A DNA stretch of 64,000 nt, taken from Bradyrhizobium quebecense (GTDB taxonomy: Bacteria; Pseudomonadota; Alphaproteobacteria; Rhizobiales; Xanthobacteraceae). Below the pieces are notes generated by a model that worked only from the letters and a program-made list of their open reading frames with translations, was not told the origin of the DNA and did not search any database. This document shows positions 26,837 to 34,632 of the stretch, piece after piece (the stretch's first letter is position 1; each line of letters opens with the position of its first letter). The position numbers and the translations under genes are program-made. The stretch lies in contig NZ_CP088022.1 in NCBI RefSeq assembly GCF_013373795.3, positions 1,612,001 through 1,676,000 on the forward strand, given 5' to 3'.

Positions 26837-26851
26837 TTAATAAACGATTAC
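26837..26851 (+). promoter_or_regulatory. Candidate CtrA binding site
   Basis: TTAATAAACGATTAC reads TTAA-N7-TTAC, seven of eight bases of the alphaproteobacterial CtrA consensus TTAA-N7-TTAA. It is 107 bases upstream of the first flp start. CtrA control of pilus genes is established in Caulobacter; here it is inferred from one imperfect site. Confidence 0.35.
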
Positions 26852-26893
26852 CAATCGACAGATTTATCGCGACGCATTATAAGAAAATCCTAG

Positions 26894-26909
26894 TTGGCAT
26901 CGGATTTGC
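26894..26909 (+). promoter_or_regulatory. Candidate sigma-54 (RpoN) promoter of flp1
   Basis: TTGGCATCGGATTTGC has the invariant GG and GC dinucleotides ten bases apart, matching the -24/-12 consensus TGGCAC-N5-TTGC in all but one base. Predicted transcription would start near 26920, leaving a short leader with the strong AAAAGGGA site before the ATG at 26958. Confidence 0.5.
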
Positions 26910-26957
26910 CCCCGCCAACATATTGCGTAAATTTACTCGTAAAAGGGATATTTTCCT

Positions 26958-27173
26958 ATGCTGAAGCTTTACATCCAGACCACCGAAGCCTTCAAGCGTC
27001 TCCGCTCGGACAACGACGGCGTTGTGTCGTTTGAATACGTGATCGTCGCCGCTTGCATCGTCGCCGCCGTTTCGGCCGCGTTCGGTACGGGTACCGCCAG
27101 CGGCATCGGCTCGGTTCTGAGCGCCTCGATCACCACGATCGCCGGCAAGGTCGCCACCGCAGTCTCCGCTTAA
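26958..27173 (+). CDS. flp1: Flp/Fap-type pilin 1
   Basis: A 71-residue type IVb Flp pre-pilin, the major subunit of Tad pili. The leader ends at G21 (LRSDNDG) and the mature protein begins VVSFEYVIVAACIVAAVSAA: the Glu at +5 and Tyr at +6 are the hallmark of Flp pilins and direct assembly. The leader is cut by the prepilin peptidase encoded at 27550. The hydrophobic helix is followed by a short Ala/Ser/Thr-rich tail. The ribosome binding site AAAAGGGA is good. It opens the tad island, and an almost identical second pilin gene follows 92 bases later. Confidence 0.96.
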   Translation: MLKLYIQTTEAFKRLRSDNDGVVSFEYVIVAACIVAAVSAAFGTGTASGIGSVLSASITTIAGKVATAVSA

Positions 27174-27189
27174 CTCCGGATGTTTGAAT

Positions 27190-27218
27190 GCTGTTGGCAG
27201 ATCCCGTCTGCCAACAGC
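27190..27218 (+). repeat. Perfect inverted repeat between the two pilin genes
   Basis: GCTGTTGGCAGA and TCTGCCAACAGC form a perfect 12-bp stem around a five-base loop (TCCCG), 16 bases after the flp1 stop. No U-tract follows, so it is more likely an mRNA-stabilising or processing hairpin that favours pilin mRNA than a terminator. Confidence 0.7.
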
Positions 27219-27265
27219 GGTCAACCGGATTGCGATGTGTGCAAGCCTTAAGGAGGCTTTCTCCT

Positions 27266-27481
27266 ATGTTGCAGTCGTACATCAAGATCACCGAAGGGTT
27301 GAGGCACCTGCGCACGGACAAGGACGGCGTTGTGTCGTTCGAGTACGTGATCGTCGCCGCCTGTATCGTCGCCGCCGTTTCGGCCGCGTTCGGTACGGGT
27401 ACCGCCAGTGGCATCGGCAGTGTTCTGCTCGCCTCGATCACTTCGATCGGCACCGCGGTTTCCAACGCGGTTAGCGCTTAA
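27266..27481 (+). CDS. flp2: Flp/Fap-type pilin 2
   Basis: A second 71-residue Flp pre-pilin. From the cleavage site (KDG, then VVSFEYVIVAACIVAAV) through FGTGTASGIGSVL it is identical to the first pilin. Differences are confined to the leader (ITEGLRHLRTDK) and the C-terminal tail (LLASITSIGTAVSNAVSA). The start is set by the strong TTAAGGAGG at 27248-27256. The two could form mixed fibres or be expressed under different conditions. Confidence 0.95.
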   Translation: MLQSYIKITEGLRHLRTDKDGVVSFEYVIVAACIVAAVSAAFGTGTASGIGSVLLASITSIGTAVSNAVSA

Positions 27482-27502
27482 GCCCAGAGTACGGGCTCCG
27501 GA

Positions 27503-27526
27503 GGGGGGCATTATTTTGTGCCCCCC
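27503..27526 (+). terminator. Terminator or attenuator after the pilin genes
   Basis: GGGGGGCA, an eight-base loop, then TGCCCCCC, followed by GCCTTTTC. It sits between flp2 and cpaA. Such a partial terminator would let pilin mRNA be made in excess of the assembly-machine mRNA. A smaller hairpin (AGCCC/GGGCT, 27481-27497) precedes it. Confidence 0.7.
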
Positions 27527-27549
27527 GCCTTTTCTGAGGCGTTTATTTC

Positions 27550-28056
27550 ATGAATTGGATTGCGTCCACGACCTCGTGTCTGGAAATCGCATTGTTGTTG
27601 TATGTCGCAACGATCGATATCGCGACACGGTTGATCCGAAACGAAATTTGTCTGGCGCTGGCGCTCCTTGGGATCGTCGGCCAATTGGCCAGTCCGATGC
27701 AGATCGGCCAGTCGCTGATCGTTGCCGCAATCCTGTTCCTGGCGCTTTTCGTGATCTATCTGCGGGGAGCGATCGGCGGGGGCGACGTCAAGTTGCTGGT
27801 TGCCCTGGCGATCGGTCTGCCGCTGACCGGCGTGATTGAACTGTTGACGGCAACTGCACTGGCCGGCGGCGTTCTGGCCGCGGTGCATCTGATGATGCGT
27901 CGTTTGCCACAACCGAAGCTGGCGCCCGCCGGATCGTCGCTGGTGCGCCGGGTCTACGTGGTCGAGCGCTGGCGTCATTTGCGACATGCACCGCTGCCCT
28001 ACGGGGTCGCCATCGCATGCGGCGGTATCTGGGCTATTTTGAGCAAAGGATTTTGA
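27550..28056 (+). CDS. cpaA: Tad prepilin peptidase CpaA/TadV
   Basis: A 168-residue A24-family aspartic protease of the inner membrane that removes the Flp leader peptide. The two catalytic aspartates are visible: D23 in VATIDIATRLI and D79 in the IGGGDVKLL (GxGD) motif. About five hydrophobic membrane segments are present. The length is typical of the short Tad-type enzymes, which lack the N-terminal methylase domain of PilD. GAGG lies 15 bases before the ATG. The next gene starts one base past the stop. Confidence 0.93.
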   Translation: MNWIASTTSCLEIALLLYVATIDIATRLIRNEICLALALLGIVGQLASPMQIGQSLIVAAILFLALFVIYLRGAIGGGDVKLLVALAIGLPLTGVIELLTATALAGGVLAAVHLMMRRLPQPKLAPAGSSLVRRVYVVERWRHLRHAPLPYGVAIACGGIWAILSKGF

Positions 28057-28057
28057 C

Positions 28058-29023
28058 ATGTCGTCCGCTCTCCGCGTCTCGATCATCATGGTGCTGCTGC
28101 TTGCGGCTACGGCGCTCGGGCTCATCGCCTATAGCCTGAACCGGCCGAACGATCCGGTTGTTGCCGAGGTGGTCGCGGAAAAGCCGCAGCCCGCAGCTGC
28201 GACCGTCGGCTACTTCGTTACGACACGTCCGCTGTCGAAGGGGACATTGGCGCGGGACGAGGATTTCGCCGTACGCCAGGCGGCCCCGAATCGTGTCCCC
28301 GCGGGCGCGATCCTCGAAACGCCTGACACCAAAGCCGGGCTGCCCGGTTCGCTGGTTCGCAAGTACGTCGACGCCGGCAGCGCCATTACCCTGGAAGACA
28401 TCCTGCGTCCGAAGGATCGCGGTTTCCTTGCCAGCGTCCTGGCGCCGGACAGCCGCGCCATCAGCATCAAGGTTGATGAGGAGACTGGCGTCTCAGGTCT
28501 GATCAGGCCGGGCGACAATGTCGACGTGGTGTTGACCCAGGTGTTCGAGAAGGGGGCTCCAGTGCGGCGGGCCGTCAGCGAAACCGTTCTGTCCAACGTG
28601 CGCGTCATCGCGATCGACCAGGAGATTGCCCAAGGCGGTCGCTCCGTCAGCAATGCCGTCGCAGGGAAGACGGCGCAAACCGTCTCGCTGGAGCTCAAGC
28701 CGGAACAGGTCAAGAGGGTCGCCGTTGCAAAGCAGCTTGGAACGCTCTCGTTCGTCGTCCGCGCTGCGGCCGAGCAATGGGACAAGGCTGACACAGGTGC
28801 GACATCCAGCTGCGATGTGTCTCCGGAGCTGGCGCGCCAAAGTGCAGTTGCCGGCCAGAGCACGACGGTCGCGATCTATACCGGCAGCGAGGTCAAGCAG
28901 TACTCGGTCAGGAAGCAGGATCTCGACGACGACGCCCTGGCGAACTGCGACGGCTCGCAGGCGGCCGACCGTCAGACGACAGCAGTGGTGGGTGAGGCGA
29001 GCAAGGGGTCGGAGAAACGTTGA
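28058..29023 (+). CDS. cpaB: Flp pilus assembly protein CpaB/RcpC
   Basis: A 321-residue periplasmic pilus-assembly protein. An N-terminal membrane anchor (VSIIMVLLLAATALGLIAYS) is followed by an SAF domain (about 45-115; VTTRPLSKGTLARDEDF, GSLVRKYVDAGSAITLEDI) and a RcpC-type beta domain with DSRAISIKVDEETGVSGLI and RPGDNVDVVLTQ. CpaB is thought to act with the secretin in the periplasm. The gene sits between cpaA and cpaE, and its TGA overlaps the cpaE ATG by one base (TGATG), indicating translational coupling. Confidence 0.93.
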   Translation: MSSALRVSIIMVLLLAATALGLIAYSLNRPNDPVVAEVVAEKPQPAAATVGYFVTTRPLSKGTLARDEDFAVRQAAPNRVPAGAILETPDTKAGLPGSLVRKYVDAGSAITLEDILRPKDRGFLASVLAPDSRAISIKVDEETGVSGLIRPGDNVDVVLTQVFEKGAPVRRAVSETVLSNVRVIAIDQEIAQGGRSVSNAVAGKTAQTVSLELKPEQVKRVAVAKQLGTLSFVVRAAAEQWDKADTGATSSCDVSPELARQSAVAGQSTTVAIYTGSEVKQYSVRKQDLDDDALANCDGSQAADRQTTAVVGEASKGSEKR

Positions 29024-30225
29024 TGAGTGCGAACATGGCTGTGATGGAAACACCCGAAGAAACGACGTCCCTTGTTGCGCGTAACCGGATCGTCTGCTTC
29101 GTCAACGACGAGCTCAGCGCTGCGGCCCTTCGCAAGGGTCTCGACGGCTGCAACCTGGTGATCCGGCGTGGCACCATTCGTCATGCGACACGCATGCTCG
29201 AGACCGACACCGATCTGTACGCGCTGGTGACCGATATCAGCGGGATGGATGATCCGTTCACTGAACTGGAGCGTCTGGCCAGCGTCTGCCCGCCCGATGT
29301 CAAGGTGTGTCTGATCGGCGACAACCGGGAAATCACCTTCTACCGCGAACTGATGGAGATCGGCCTTACCGAGTATCTTCCGACGCCGATCACAAGGGAT
29401 ATTGTGCTGGACCAGCTCCGGCCGAAGCTGCTTGGCGACGTCGCGCCGGCACACAATGACCGTGGCGGGCACGTGGTGTCGATCTGCGGCGCGCAGGGCG
29501 GCGCCGGAGCGACCAGCATCGCAATCAACCTCGCAATGCAACTGGCCGAAACCACCAAGGCGAAGGTGGCGCTGCTCGACCTGCATCTGCAGGGCGGCGA
29601 GACCGCGGTGATGCTCGGTGTTCGCCCCGGACCCGGCCTCCGCATCGCGCTTGAAAACCCGATGCGAGCCGACACGCTGTTCCTCGAGCGGGCAGCGATC
29701 GAGGTGAACGATCGGGTTGTCCTGATTTCCGGCGATGAGGAGCTTGATGCCAAGCTCGACATTACGGAAGCGGGCGTGCGGCACGTGCTGGGCCTGCTCC
29801 GTCAGCGGTTCAACTACGTCGTTGTCGACGTGCCGGTGCCGTTCCCGGCATCGATCTATCCGGTCATCCAGATGTCCCGTCATGTGCTGGTGCTGCTGGA
29901 GGCCGAAGTGACGGGTCTGCGCAATGCCCACGCACTTCGCAACGCCGTCACCAACATCGCCGGCAAGGATCGGGTCTTTACCTTGCTCAATCGCGCCGAC
30001 CGCGCCGGCGGCCTGCCCAGGGCGACGATCGTCAAGGCCCTTGGCGCAGAGCCGGACATGATCATCCCCGATCTCGGCAAGGGAATGACCCAGGCGGTCA
30101 ACCTCGGCATTCCGGCGCTGAAGCACGTATCCGGGCTTCGGCGTCACCTTGCCCCGATCGTACGGGAAATCACCGGCGTCGGTGCCAAGAAAAAGGCCGC
30201 GTGGAAGAGGTGGCTCGGGCTATGA
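29023..30225 (+). CDS. cpaE: Pilus assembly ATPase CpaE/TadZ
   Basis: A 400-residue protein with an N-terminal receiver-like domain (about 20-145) and a C-terminal ParA/MinD-type ATPase domain. The P-loop is the variant ICGAQGGAGATSIAINLA (about residue 155), with no Lys where MinD has its signature Lys, as is common in CpaE/TadZ. TadZ localises the Tad machine, often to a pole. The start is the ATG at 29023 behind GGAGA, overlapping the cpaB stop; the end overlaps cpaF by four bases. Confidence 0.92.
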   Translation: MSANMAVMETPEETTSLVARNRIVCFVNDELSAAALRKGLDGCNLVIRRGTIRHATRMLETDTDLYALVTDISGMDDPFTELERLASVCPPDVKVCLIGDNREITFYRELMEIGLTEYLPTPITRDIVLDQLRPKLLGDVAPAHNDRGGHVVSICGAQGGAGATSIAINLAMQLAETTKAKVALLDLHLQGGETAVMLGVRPGPGLRIALENPMRADTLFLERAAIEVNDRVVLISGDEELDAKLDITEAGVRHVLGLLRQRFNYVVVDVPVPFPASIYPVIQMSRHVLVLLEAEVTGLRNAHALRNAVTNIAGKDRVFTLLNRADRAGGLPRATIVKALGAEPDMIIPDLGKGMTQAVNLGIPALKHVSGLRRHLAPIVREITGVGAKKKAAWKRWLGL

Positions 30226-31667
30226 AAAAGTTCGGCAGGCGCGCAGACGAAATGCCGGTGCGGATGCACGGAGCGGTGCTGGTCACGCCGTCGGCGGTAC
30301 CAAGCGCGCAACCGGTCCCGCCGGCCTTCCCGCCGGAGGAATCAAGCGTGGCGCCATCGGCGTCCAGCCTGTTCGTATCGGCGCCCAGGTATGACGAGCC
30401 CTCCACGCATCATCCGGTGATGTCGGCGTCACTCCGTGAACGGGTGATCGAGCAGATCGAGCCGTCGGTGGCCACGACGGTCTCCCGCGACGTCCTGCGG
30501 CGGCAGATCGAGGAAATCATCCACGGCATCGCCAACCAGGAGCGGCTGGAGCTGTCGGGCCGCGAGCAGCTCTTCCTGGCGGAGGAAATCGCCGACGACA
30601 TGACCGGCTACGGGCCGCTGCGTCCGCTGCTGCTCGACCAGACGATCAACGACATCATGATCAATGGGCCGAACAACGTCTATGTCGAGCGGGCCGGCAA
30701 GCTCGAGCGGGTCGCGGTCCGGTTTCGCGACAATGACCACATCGCTTCCGTCGCACAGAAGATTGCCTCGCAGGTCGGCCGACGTGTCGACGAGTCCAGC
30801 CCAATGGTGGACTGCCGTCTGCCTGACGGCAGCCGCGTCAACATCATCCTGCCGCCGCTGGCGATCCATAGCCCCTGCATCTCGATCCGAAAATTTCCGA
30901 ACCGGCGTCTGAACATCGCCGGGATGATCGAAAACGGCTCGATGACGCCCGCGCTTGGACAGTTGCTGGAGATCGCCTCCCGCTGCCGGCTCAATGTCTT
31001 GGTCTCCGGCGGCACCGGTTCCGGCAAGACGACGCTGCTGAATGCCTTGAGCCAGTTCATCGACAACAGCGAGCGCATCGTCACGATCGAGGACGCGGCG
31101 GAGCTGCAGCTTCAGCAGCCGCATGTGATCAGCCTGGAGACCCGGCCCCCGAGCCTCGAAGGCAGCGGACAGGTGACGCAACGCGATCTCCTGTGGAACG
31201 CGCTGCGTATGCGGCCGGACCGCATCGTCGTGGGCGAGGTGCGCGGCGCCGAGGCATTCGACATGCTGCAGGCGATGAACACCGGCCATGATGGATCGAT
31301 CTCCACCGTGCACGCCAACAGCACCCGCGACGCTCTGACCCGCGTGGAGAACATGGTGCAGATGGGGCAGGTCAACCTGCCGTCGCGCGCAATCCGATCG
31401 CAGATCGTCGCCGCGCTGGATCTCATTGTGCAGGTCGAGCGCATGCGGGACGGCCAGCGCCGCATCATACAGATCAGCGAGGTGATCGGCCTCGAGGGCG
31501 AAGTGATCACCACCAACGACATCGCGCTGTTCGAGTACAAGGAAGAGGACGTTCACGGGCGGATATCGGGCACCTACCGCTCCACCAACGCGGTCCCGAA
31601 ATTCAAGAGCCGCCTCGTCTATTACGGTCTCGATCGGGCCTGGGCAGATGCGATGAGGCAGATCTGA
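30222..31667 (+). CDS. cpaF: Secretion ATPase CpaF/TadA
   Basis: A 481-residue hexameric ATPase that powers Flp pilus assembly. A Pro/Ala-rich N-terminal tail is followed by the N-terminal domain (DMTGYGPLRPLLLD, NDIMINGPNNVYVE) and the RecA-like core: Walker A VSGGTGSGKTTLLNAL (about 262), Asp box and Walker B region (RPDRIVVGEVRGAEAFDML) and His box (GHDGSISTVHANSTRDAL). All motor motifs are intact. The start is the ATG at 30222, which overlaps the cpaE stop as ATGA; a GTG at 30201 is less likely. Confidence 0.96.
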   Translation: MKKFGRRADEMPVRMHGAVLVTPSAVPSAQPVPPAFPPEESSVAPSASSLFVSAPRYDEPSTHHPVMSASLRERVIEQIEPSVATTVSRDVLRRQIEEIIHGIANQERLELSGREQLFLAEEIADDMTGYGPLRPLLLDQTINDIMINGPNNVYVERAGKLERVAVRFRDNDHIASVAQKIASQVGRRVDESSPMVDCRLPDGSRVNIILPPLAIHSPCISIRKFPNRRLNIAGMIENGSMTPALGQLLEIASRCRLNVLVSGGTGSGKTTLLNALSQFIDNSERIVTIEDAAELQLQQPHVISLETRPPSLEGSGQVTQRDLLWNALRMRPDRIVVGEVRGAEAFDMLQAMNTGHDGSISTVHANSTRDALTRVENMVQMGQVNLPSRAIRSQIVAALDLIVQVERMRDGQRRIIQISEVIGLEGEVITTNDIALFEYKEEDVHGRISGTYRSTNAVPKFKSRLVYYGLDRAWADAMRQI

Positions 31668-32593
31668 TGTCGACGCCCTTGATGATCGTCCTGCTGCTTC
31701 TGCTGTGTGCTGGGGCAAACACCCTTTGGCTCGACTCACGACAGAGGCGAATGGATCGCCAGCTCGAGATTGCCTTGCCGACGGCTGAAGCGGCGACCCT
31801 GGTGTCCATCCGTCGTGCGGCGAAGACGTCGCGTTGGCATGTGTTCCATCGCCTCGCCAACTACCGTCCCGACGCGGTGTACATGCTGCGCCCGATTTAC
31901 GTGCTGCTCGCAGGGGGAATGGCAGGGGCGGCAATCATCTATGTCAACGCGTTCCTGAAGTTTCCGGGCCTCTATGGGGGCATTGCCGCCGTAGGCGTCG
32001 CCATCCTGGTCGTGCGCGGGCTGTTCGGATGGCAGCGACACCGCTTTGCAAATCAACTCTTCCAGCAACTTCCAGACGCGGTTCAGCTGGTGACGAGTAC
32101 TGTCCGGTCCGGATTGCCCGTCCACGAGGCATTTCGCACCATCGCCCGCGAGATGCCGCAACCGACATCCGGGCAGTTTGCCATCGTCTGCAGCGAACTG
32201 AATACGGGCCGGTCGCCCGAGGAGGCTGTGGAAGCCGTCTACCAGCGAACGCAGGTGCCCGAGTATGCGATGTTTGCGGTGACCCTCGCGGTGCAATTGA
32301 AGACGGGCGGCAGCCTGGCGGAAACGCTGCAAACGCTGGGCGAGACCGTGAGCCAGCGGGTTGCGCTGGCGGCCCGTGCGAAGGCCTTGGCGGGAGAGGT
32401 GATCTTTTCATCGCGTGCGCTCACCGGCGCGCCGCTCGTTATCGGCGGGCTGCTTTACATGATCAATCCGCGGTCGATCGATCTGCTGTTGTTCGATCCG
32501 CAAGGCAACGTGCTTCTCGCTTATGCGGCTTGCTCGGTCCTGATCGGGCATTTCGTGATCCGTTGGATGGTCAGAAGGGAAACCACCCTATGA
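31667..32593 (+). CDS. tadB: Tad inner-membrane platform protein TadB
   Basis: A 308-residue inner-membrane protein of the GspF/TadB family, forming the pilus assembly platform with TadC on which CpaF acts. Membrane segments are visible at the N-terminus (LMIVLLLLLCAGANTLWL), near 80-120, and in two C-terminal segments. The GspF-like cytoplasmic helical domain contains QLPDAVQLVTSTVRSGLPV and the conserved TGGSLAETLQTL. The start overlaps the cpaF stop (TGATG) and the end overlaps tadC (ATGA). Confidence 0.94.
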   Translation: MSTPLMIVLLLLLCAGANTLWLDSRQRRMDRQLEIALPTAEAATLVSIRRAAKTSRWHVFHRLANYRPDAVYMLRPIYVLLAGGMAGAAIIYVNAFLKFPGLYGGIAAVGVAILVVRGLFGWQRHRFANQLFQQLPDAVQLVTSTVRSGLPVHEAFRTIAREMPQPTSGQFAIVCSELNTGRSPEEAVEAVYQRTQVPEYAMFAVTLAVQLKTGGSLAETLQTLGETVSQRVALAARAKALAGEVIFSSRALTGAPLVIGGLLYMINPRSIDLLLFDPQGNVLLAYAACSVLIGHFVIRWMVRRETTL

Positions 32594-33495
32594 CGGCTGT
32601 TCTCGGTTTTGCCACTCTTGCCGTTGCACTCGCGGCTGCGACCTTCCTGCTGATCATTCGCGAGATGCATCTCCGCGCGCTAAACACGCGTGTCTCGAAT
32701 GCCGTGCTGGGCATCTCCGATCGATCGAACTCGAGGGACCTGATCGGTTGGCTTTCGTCGGTCGGCACGCGCTACAGGCGTTTCTACGCCGAGGAAAATC
32801 TCGACCAACTGAAGATGGTTCTTCAGTCGGCTGGGTTCAATCGCTATCGAACCCTGCCGATCTGGATCGGCTTCAAGACGGTCAGCACATTTGTATTGCC
32901 GATCGCAGCTTTCGCTATTGCGCAGATTCTTGGACGACCGTTCACCGACGTGATGATCTTCACGCTGATTGGCGTGGCGTTTGGAATCATGGTTCCGCGT
33001 CTGATCTTGCTGGTCGTGAAGCGACGCTTCGATGCGGCGATCCGGCTCGGCACGCCCGACACCATCGATCTGCTTGTCGTTTGCAGCGAAGCCGGCATGG
33101 GCCTGGAGAGCGCGATTGAGCGTGTGGCGGAGGAGATGCGGGAGTCCAATCCCGCCATCAGCCACGTGCTGCGCGATCTTCTCGATGATCTGCGGATCCT
33201 GCCGAACCGTGCCGACGCCTTCGAGAAGCTCGCTGCCACGTCGGAGGGCCTCCGTCGCTTTGGCACCATGGTCAGTCAAAGCCTGCAATATGGCACGCCG
33301 CTGAGCCAGGCCCTGCGCAGCATCGCAGTCGACTTGCGCCGGGAACGCATCACCAAGCTCGAGGAGCGCGCGCACAAATTGGGCGCCAAGCTCACCGTTC
33401 CGATGGTGTTGTTTTTGCTTCCGGCGATGTTCGTCATTCTGGGCGGAAGCCCGTTCCTTCATCTGATTCGTACATTCGCCGACCTGGGTAAGTAA
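32590..33495 (+). CDS. tadC: Tad inner-membrane platform protein TadC
   Basis: A 301-residue partner of TadB. N-terminal membrane segment (FATLAVALAAATFLLII), two central segments (about 95-145), a GspF-like domain with TPDTIDLLVVCSEAGMGL and YGTPLSQALRSIAVDLR, and a last segment (VPMVLFLLPAMFVILGG). The start at 32590 is set by the ATGA overlap with tadB. It lies inside a longer open frame that begins at 31834, whose upstream part is antiparallel in meaning to tadB and is not real. Confidence 0.93.
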   Translation: MTAVLGFATLAVALAAATFLLIIREMHLRALNTRVSNAVLGISDRSNSRDLIGWLSSVGTRYRRFYAEENLDQLKMVLQSAGFNRYRTLPIWIGFKTVSTFVLPIAAFAIAQILGRPFTDVMIFTLIGVAFGIMVPRLILLVVKRRFDAAIRLGTPDTIDLLVVCSEAGMGLESAIERVAEEMRESNPAISHVLRDLLDDLRILPNRADAFEKLAATSEGLRRFGTMVSQSLQYGTPLSQALRSIAVDLRRERITKLEERAHKLGAKLTVPMVLFLLPAMFVILGGSPFLHLIRTFADLGK

Positions 33496-33498
33496 GCC

Positions 33499-34152
33499 AT
33501 GAGTGCAAGTGCAATGAGCCTTTCGACGAACCTGGCCTACGATCGGCTCACCCGAATGCTGGGCAGCGCGTGGTTCCTCCTGTTGGCGCTTGCCGTGTCA
33601 TTCAAGCTCGCCACCCCGGCGGGGGAGCCGTGGCCATCGCTCGTGTCGAACTTCTTTGTCGCGGTGTTTTACCTGATGCTGGCGCTCCTGATCCTGATCC
33701 GGGGGCCTGCAAAGGCGCAGGCCGAAGGACTGCTGCCAAGGATCGCCGCGTTCGTCGGCACATACTGGCCGTGGACGATCACGTTTTTCGAGAAGACCGA
33801 AGGCACATTGCCGAATCTGTTGTCCACGGCTTTCGTGCTGACCGGCATGATCATGATCCTCGTCACTGTCCGCCATCTCGGACGGTCGTTCAGCCTGGTG
33901 CCGCAGGCGCGTTCGGTGGTGCAGACCGGGCCGTACCGGTGGATCAAGCACCCGCTCTATCTGTCGGAAGAAATCGTGTTCGTCGGCGTTGTGTTGCAGC
34001 ATCTGAGCTGGATGACCGTCGCCTTGCTGTTCCTGCATATCTGCATCCAGGTCTGGCGAATTCATTACGAAGAAGACGTGCTTCGGCGCACTCTTCCTGA
34101 ATATTCCAGCTACGAGGCCTCGCGCTGGAGACTGATTCCCTATGTCTGGTAA
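33499..34152 (+). CDS. Isoprenylcysteine methyltransferase-like membrane protein
   Basis: A 217-residue multispan membrane protein with the signature of the ICMT/PEMT methyltransferase family: TGPYRWIKHPLYLSEEI followed by YEEDVLRRTLPEYSSYEA near the C-terminus, where the SAM-binding Glu and Arg residues lie. About five membrane segments are present. It begins three bases after tadC and ends six bases before tadE, so it belongs to the tad operon, where such a gene is not part of the core set. Prenylated substrates are unlikely in bacteria; a small thiol, lipid or pilus component might be methylated. The substrate is unknown. Confidence 0.85.
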   Translation: MSASAMSLSTNLAYDRLTRMLGSAWFLLLALAVSFKLATPAGEPWPSLVSNFFVAVFYLMLALLILIRGPAKAQAEGLLPRIAAFVGTYWPWTITFFEKTEGTLPNLLSTAFVLTGMIMILVTVRHLGRSFSLVPQARSVVQTGPYRWIKHPLYLSEEIVFVGVVLQHLSWMTVALLFLHICIQVWRIHYEEDVLRRTLPEYSSYEASRWRLIPYVW

Positions 34153-34158
34153 GTCGCC

Positions 34159-34632
34159 ATGCAGAACTGGAAAAGCAGTGTGAGCGGCAAGCGTTCTCTG
34201 ATTGCGGATCAGCGCGGCGCCGTCGCGTTCGAGATGCTGTTCGTCTTCCTTTTCCTGTTCCTGGCTATTCTGCTGCCGCTTGCCGACCTGGCGGTGGCCG
34301 GCTTTCAATACATTCAGGCGTCGGCGGCGCTGCGCGGGTTCGGGCAATTGATCCAGTATTCCCCACCGGGCGACGTCACGAACGCGTCGGCTTGGGCATC
34401 GGCGGCGCTCGCCAAGGCCGATCCCCGTTATCCGATTCCCAGCATCACGCTGATCTGCGGCGACAGCAATGCCGTCTGCTCTTCATCGAACTCAGATCCG
34501 TCCCAGCCTAAATACTACGTGTATTCAACGACGATCACGTTCGCGCCGATGGTGTTGAGGTCGGCAATTTGCACCAGCACCAATACCAATCCTTGTTCGT
34601 TCACGCTGACCTATTCGGAGCGGTTTCAATGA
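34159..34632 (+). CDS. tadE: TadE-like pseudopilin 1
   Basis: A 157-residue minor pseudopilin of the TadE family. A basic leader ends in DQRGAVAFEMLFVFLFLFLA: the Gly, then Glu at +5, is the prepilin-like cleavage pattern, and the following hydrophobic helix anchors it. The C-terminal half is extracytoplasmic and contains four Cys (TLICGDSNAVC, SAICTSTNTNPC). The protein ends at SERFQ, overlapping tadG by four bases. It probably joins the pilus base or tip with TadG and the second TadE. Confidence 0.88.
   Translation: MQNWKSSVSGKRSLIADQRGAVAFEMLFVFLFLFLAILLPLADLAVAGFQYIQASAALRGFGQLIQYSPPGDVTNASAWASAALAKADPRYPIPSITLICGDSNAVCSSSNSDPSQPKYYVYSTTITFAPMVLRSAICTSTNTNPCSFTLTYSERFQ

Larger units (their letters stand above)
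26587..26957 (+). promoter_or_regulatory. Leader and promoter region of the tad/flp island
   Basis: 371 bases without a gene. The second half turns AT-rich and holds a near-consensus CtrA site, a candidate sigma-54 promoter, a small inverted repeat (GTTGGC at 26893-26898 with GCCAAC at 26914-26919), the palindrome GTAAATTTAC at 26927-26936, and the ribosome binding site AAAAGGGA of the first pilin gene. Confidence 0.5.

Noticed and set aside
28972..30147. 391-codon minus-strand frame opposite cpaE
   Set aside because: Antisense shadow of a well-supported ATPase gene within a coupled operon.
31834..32589. Upstream extension of the tadC frame
   Set aside because: It overlaps tadB in another frame without its own start signal; the ATGA overlap at 32590 gives the proper TadC start and length.
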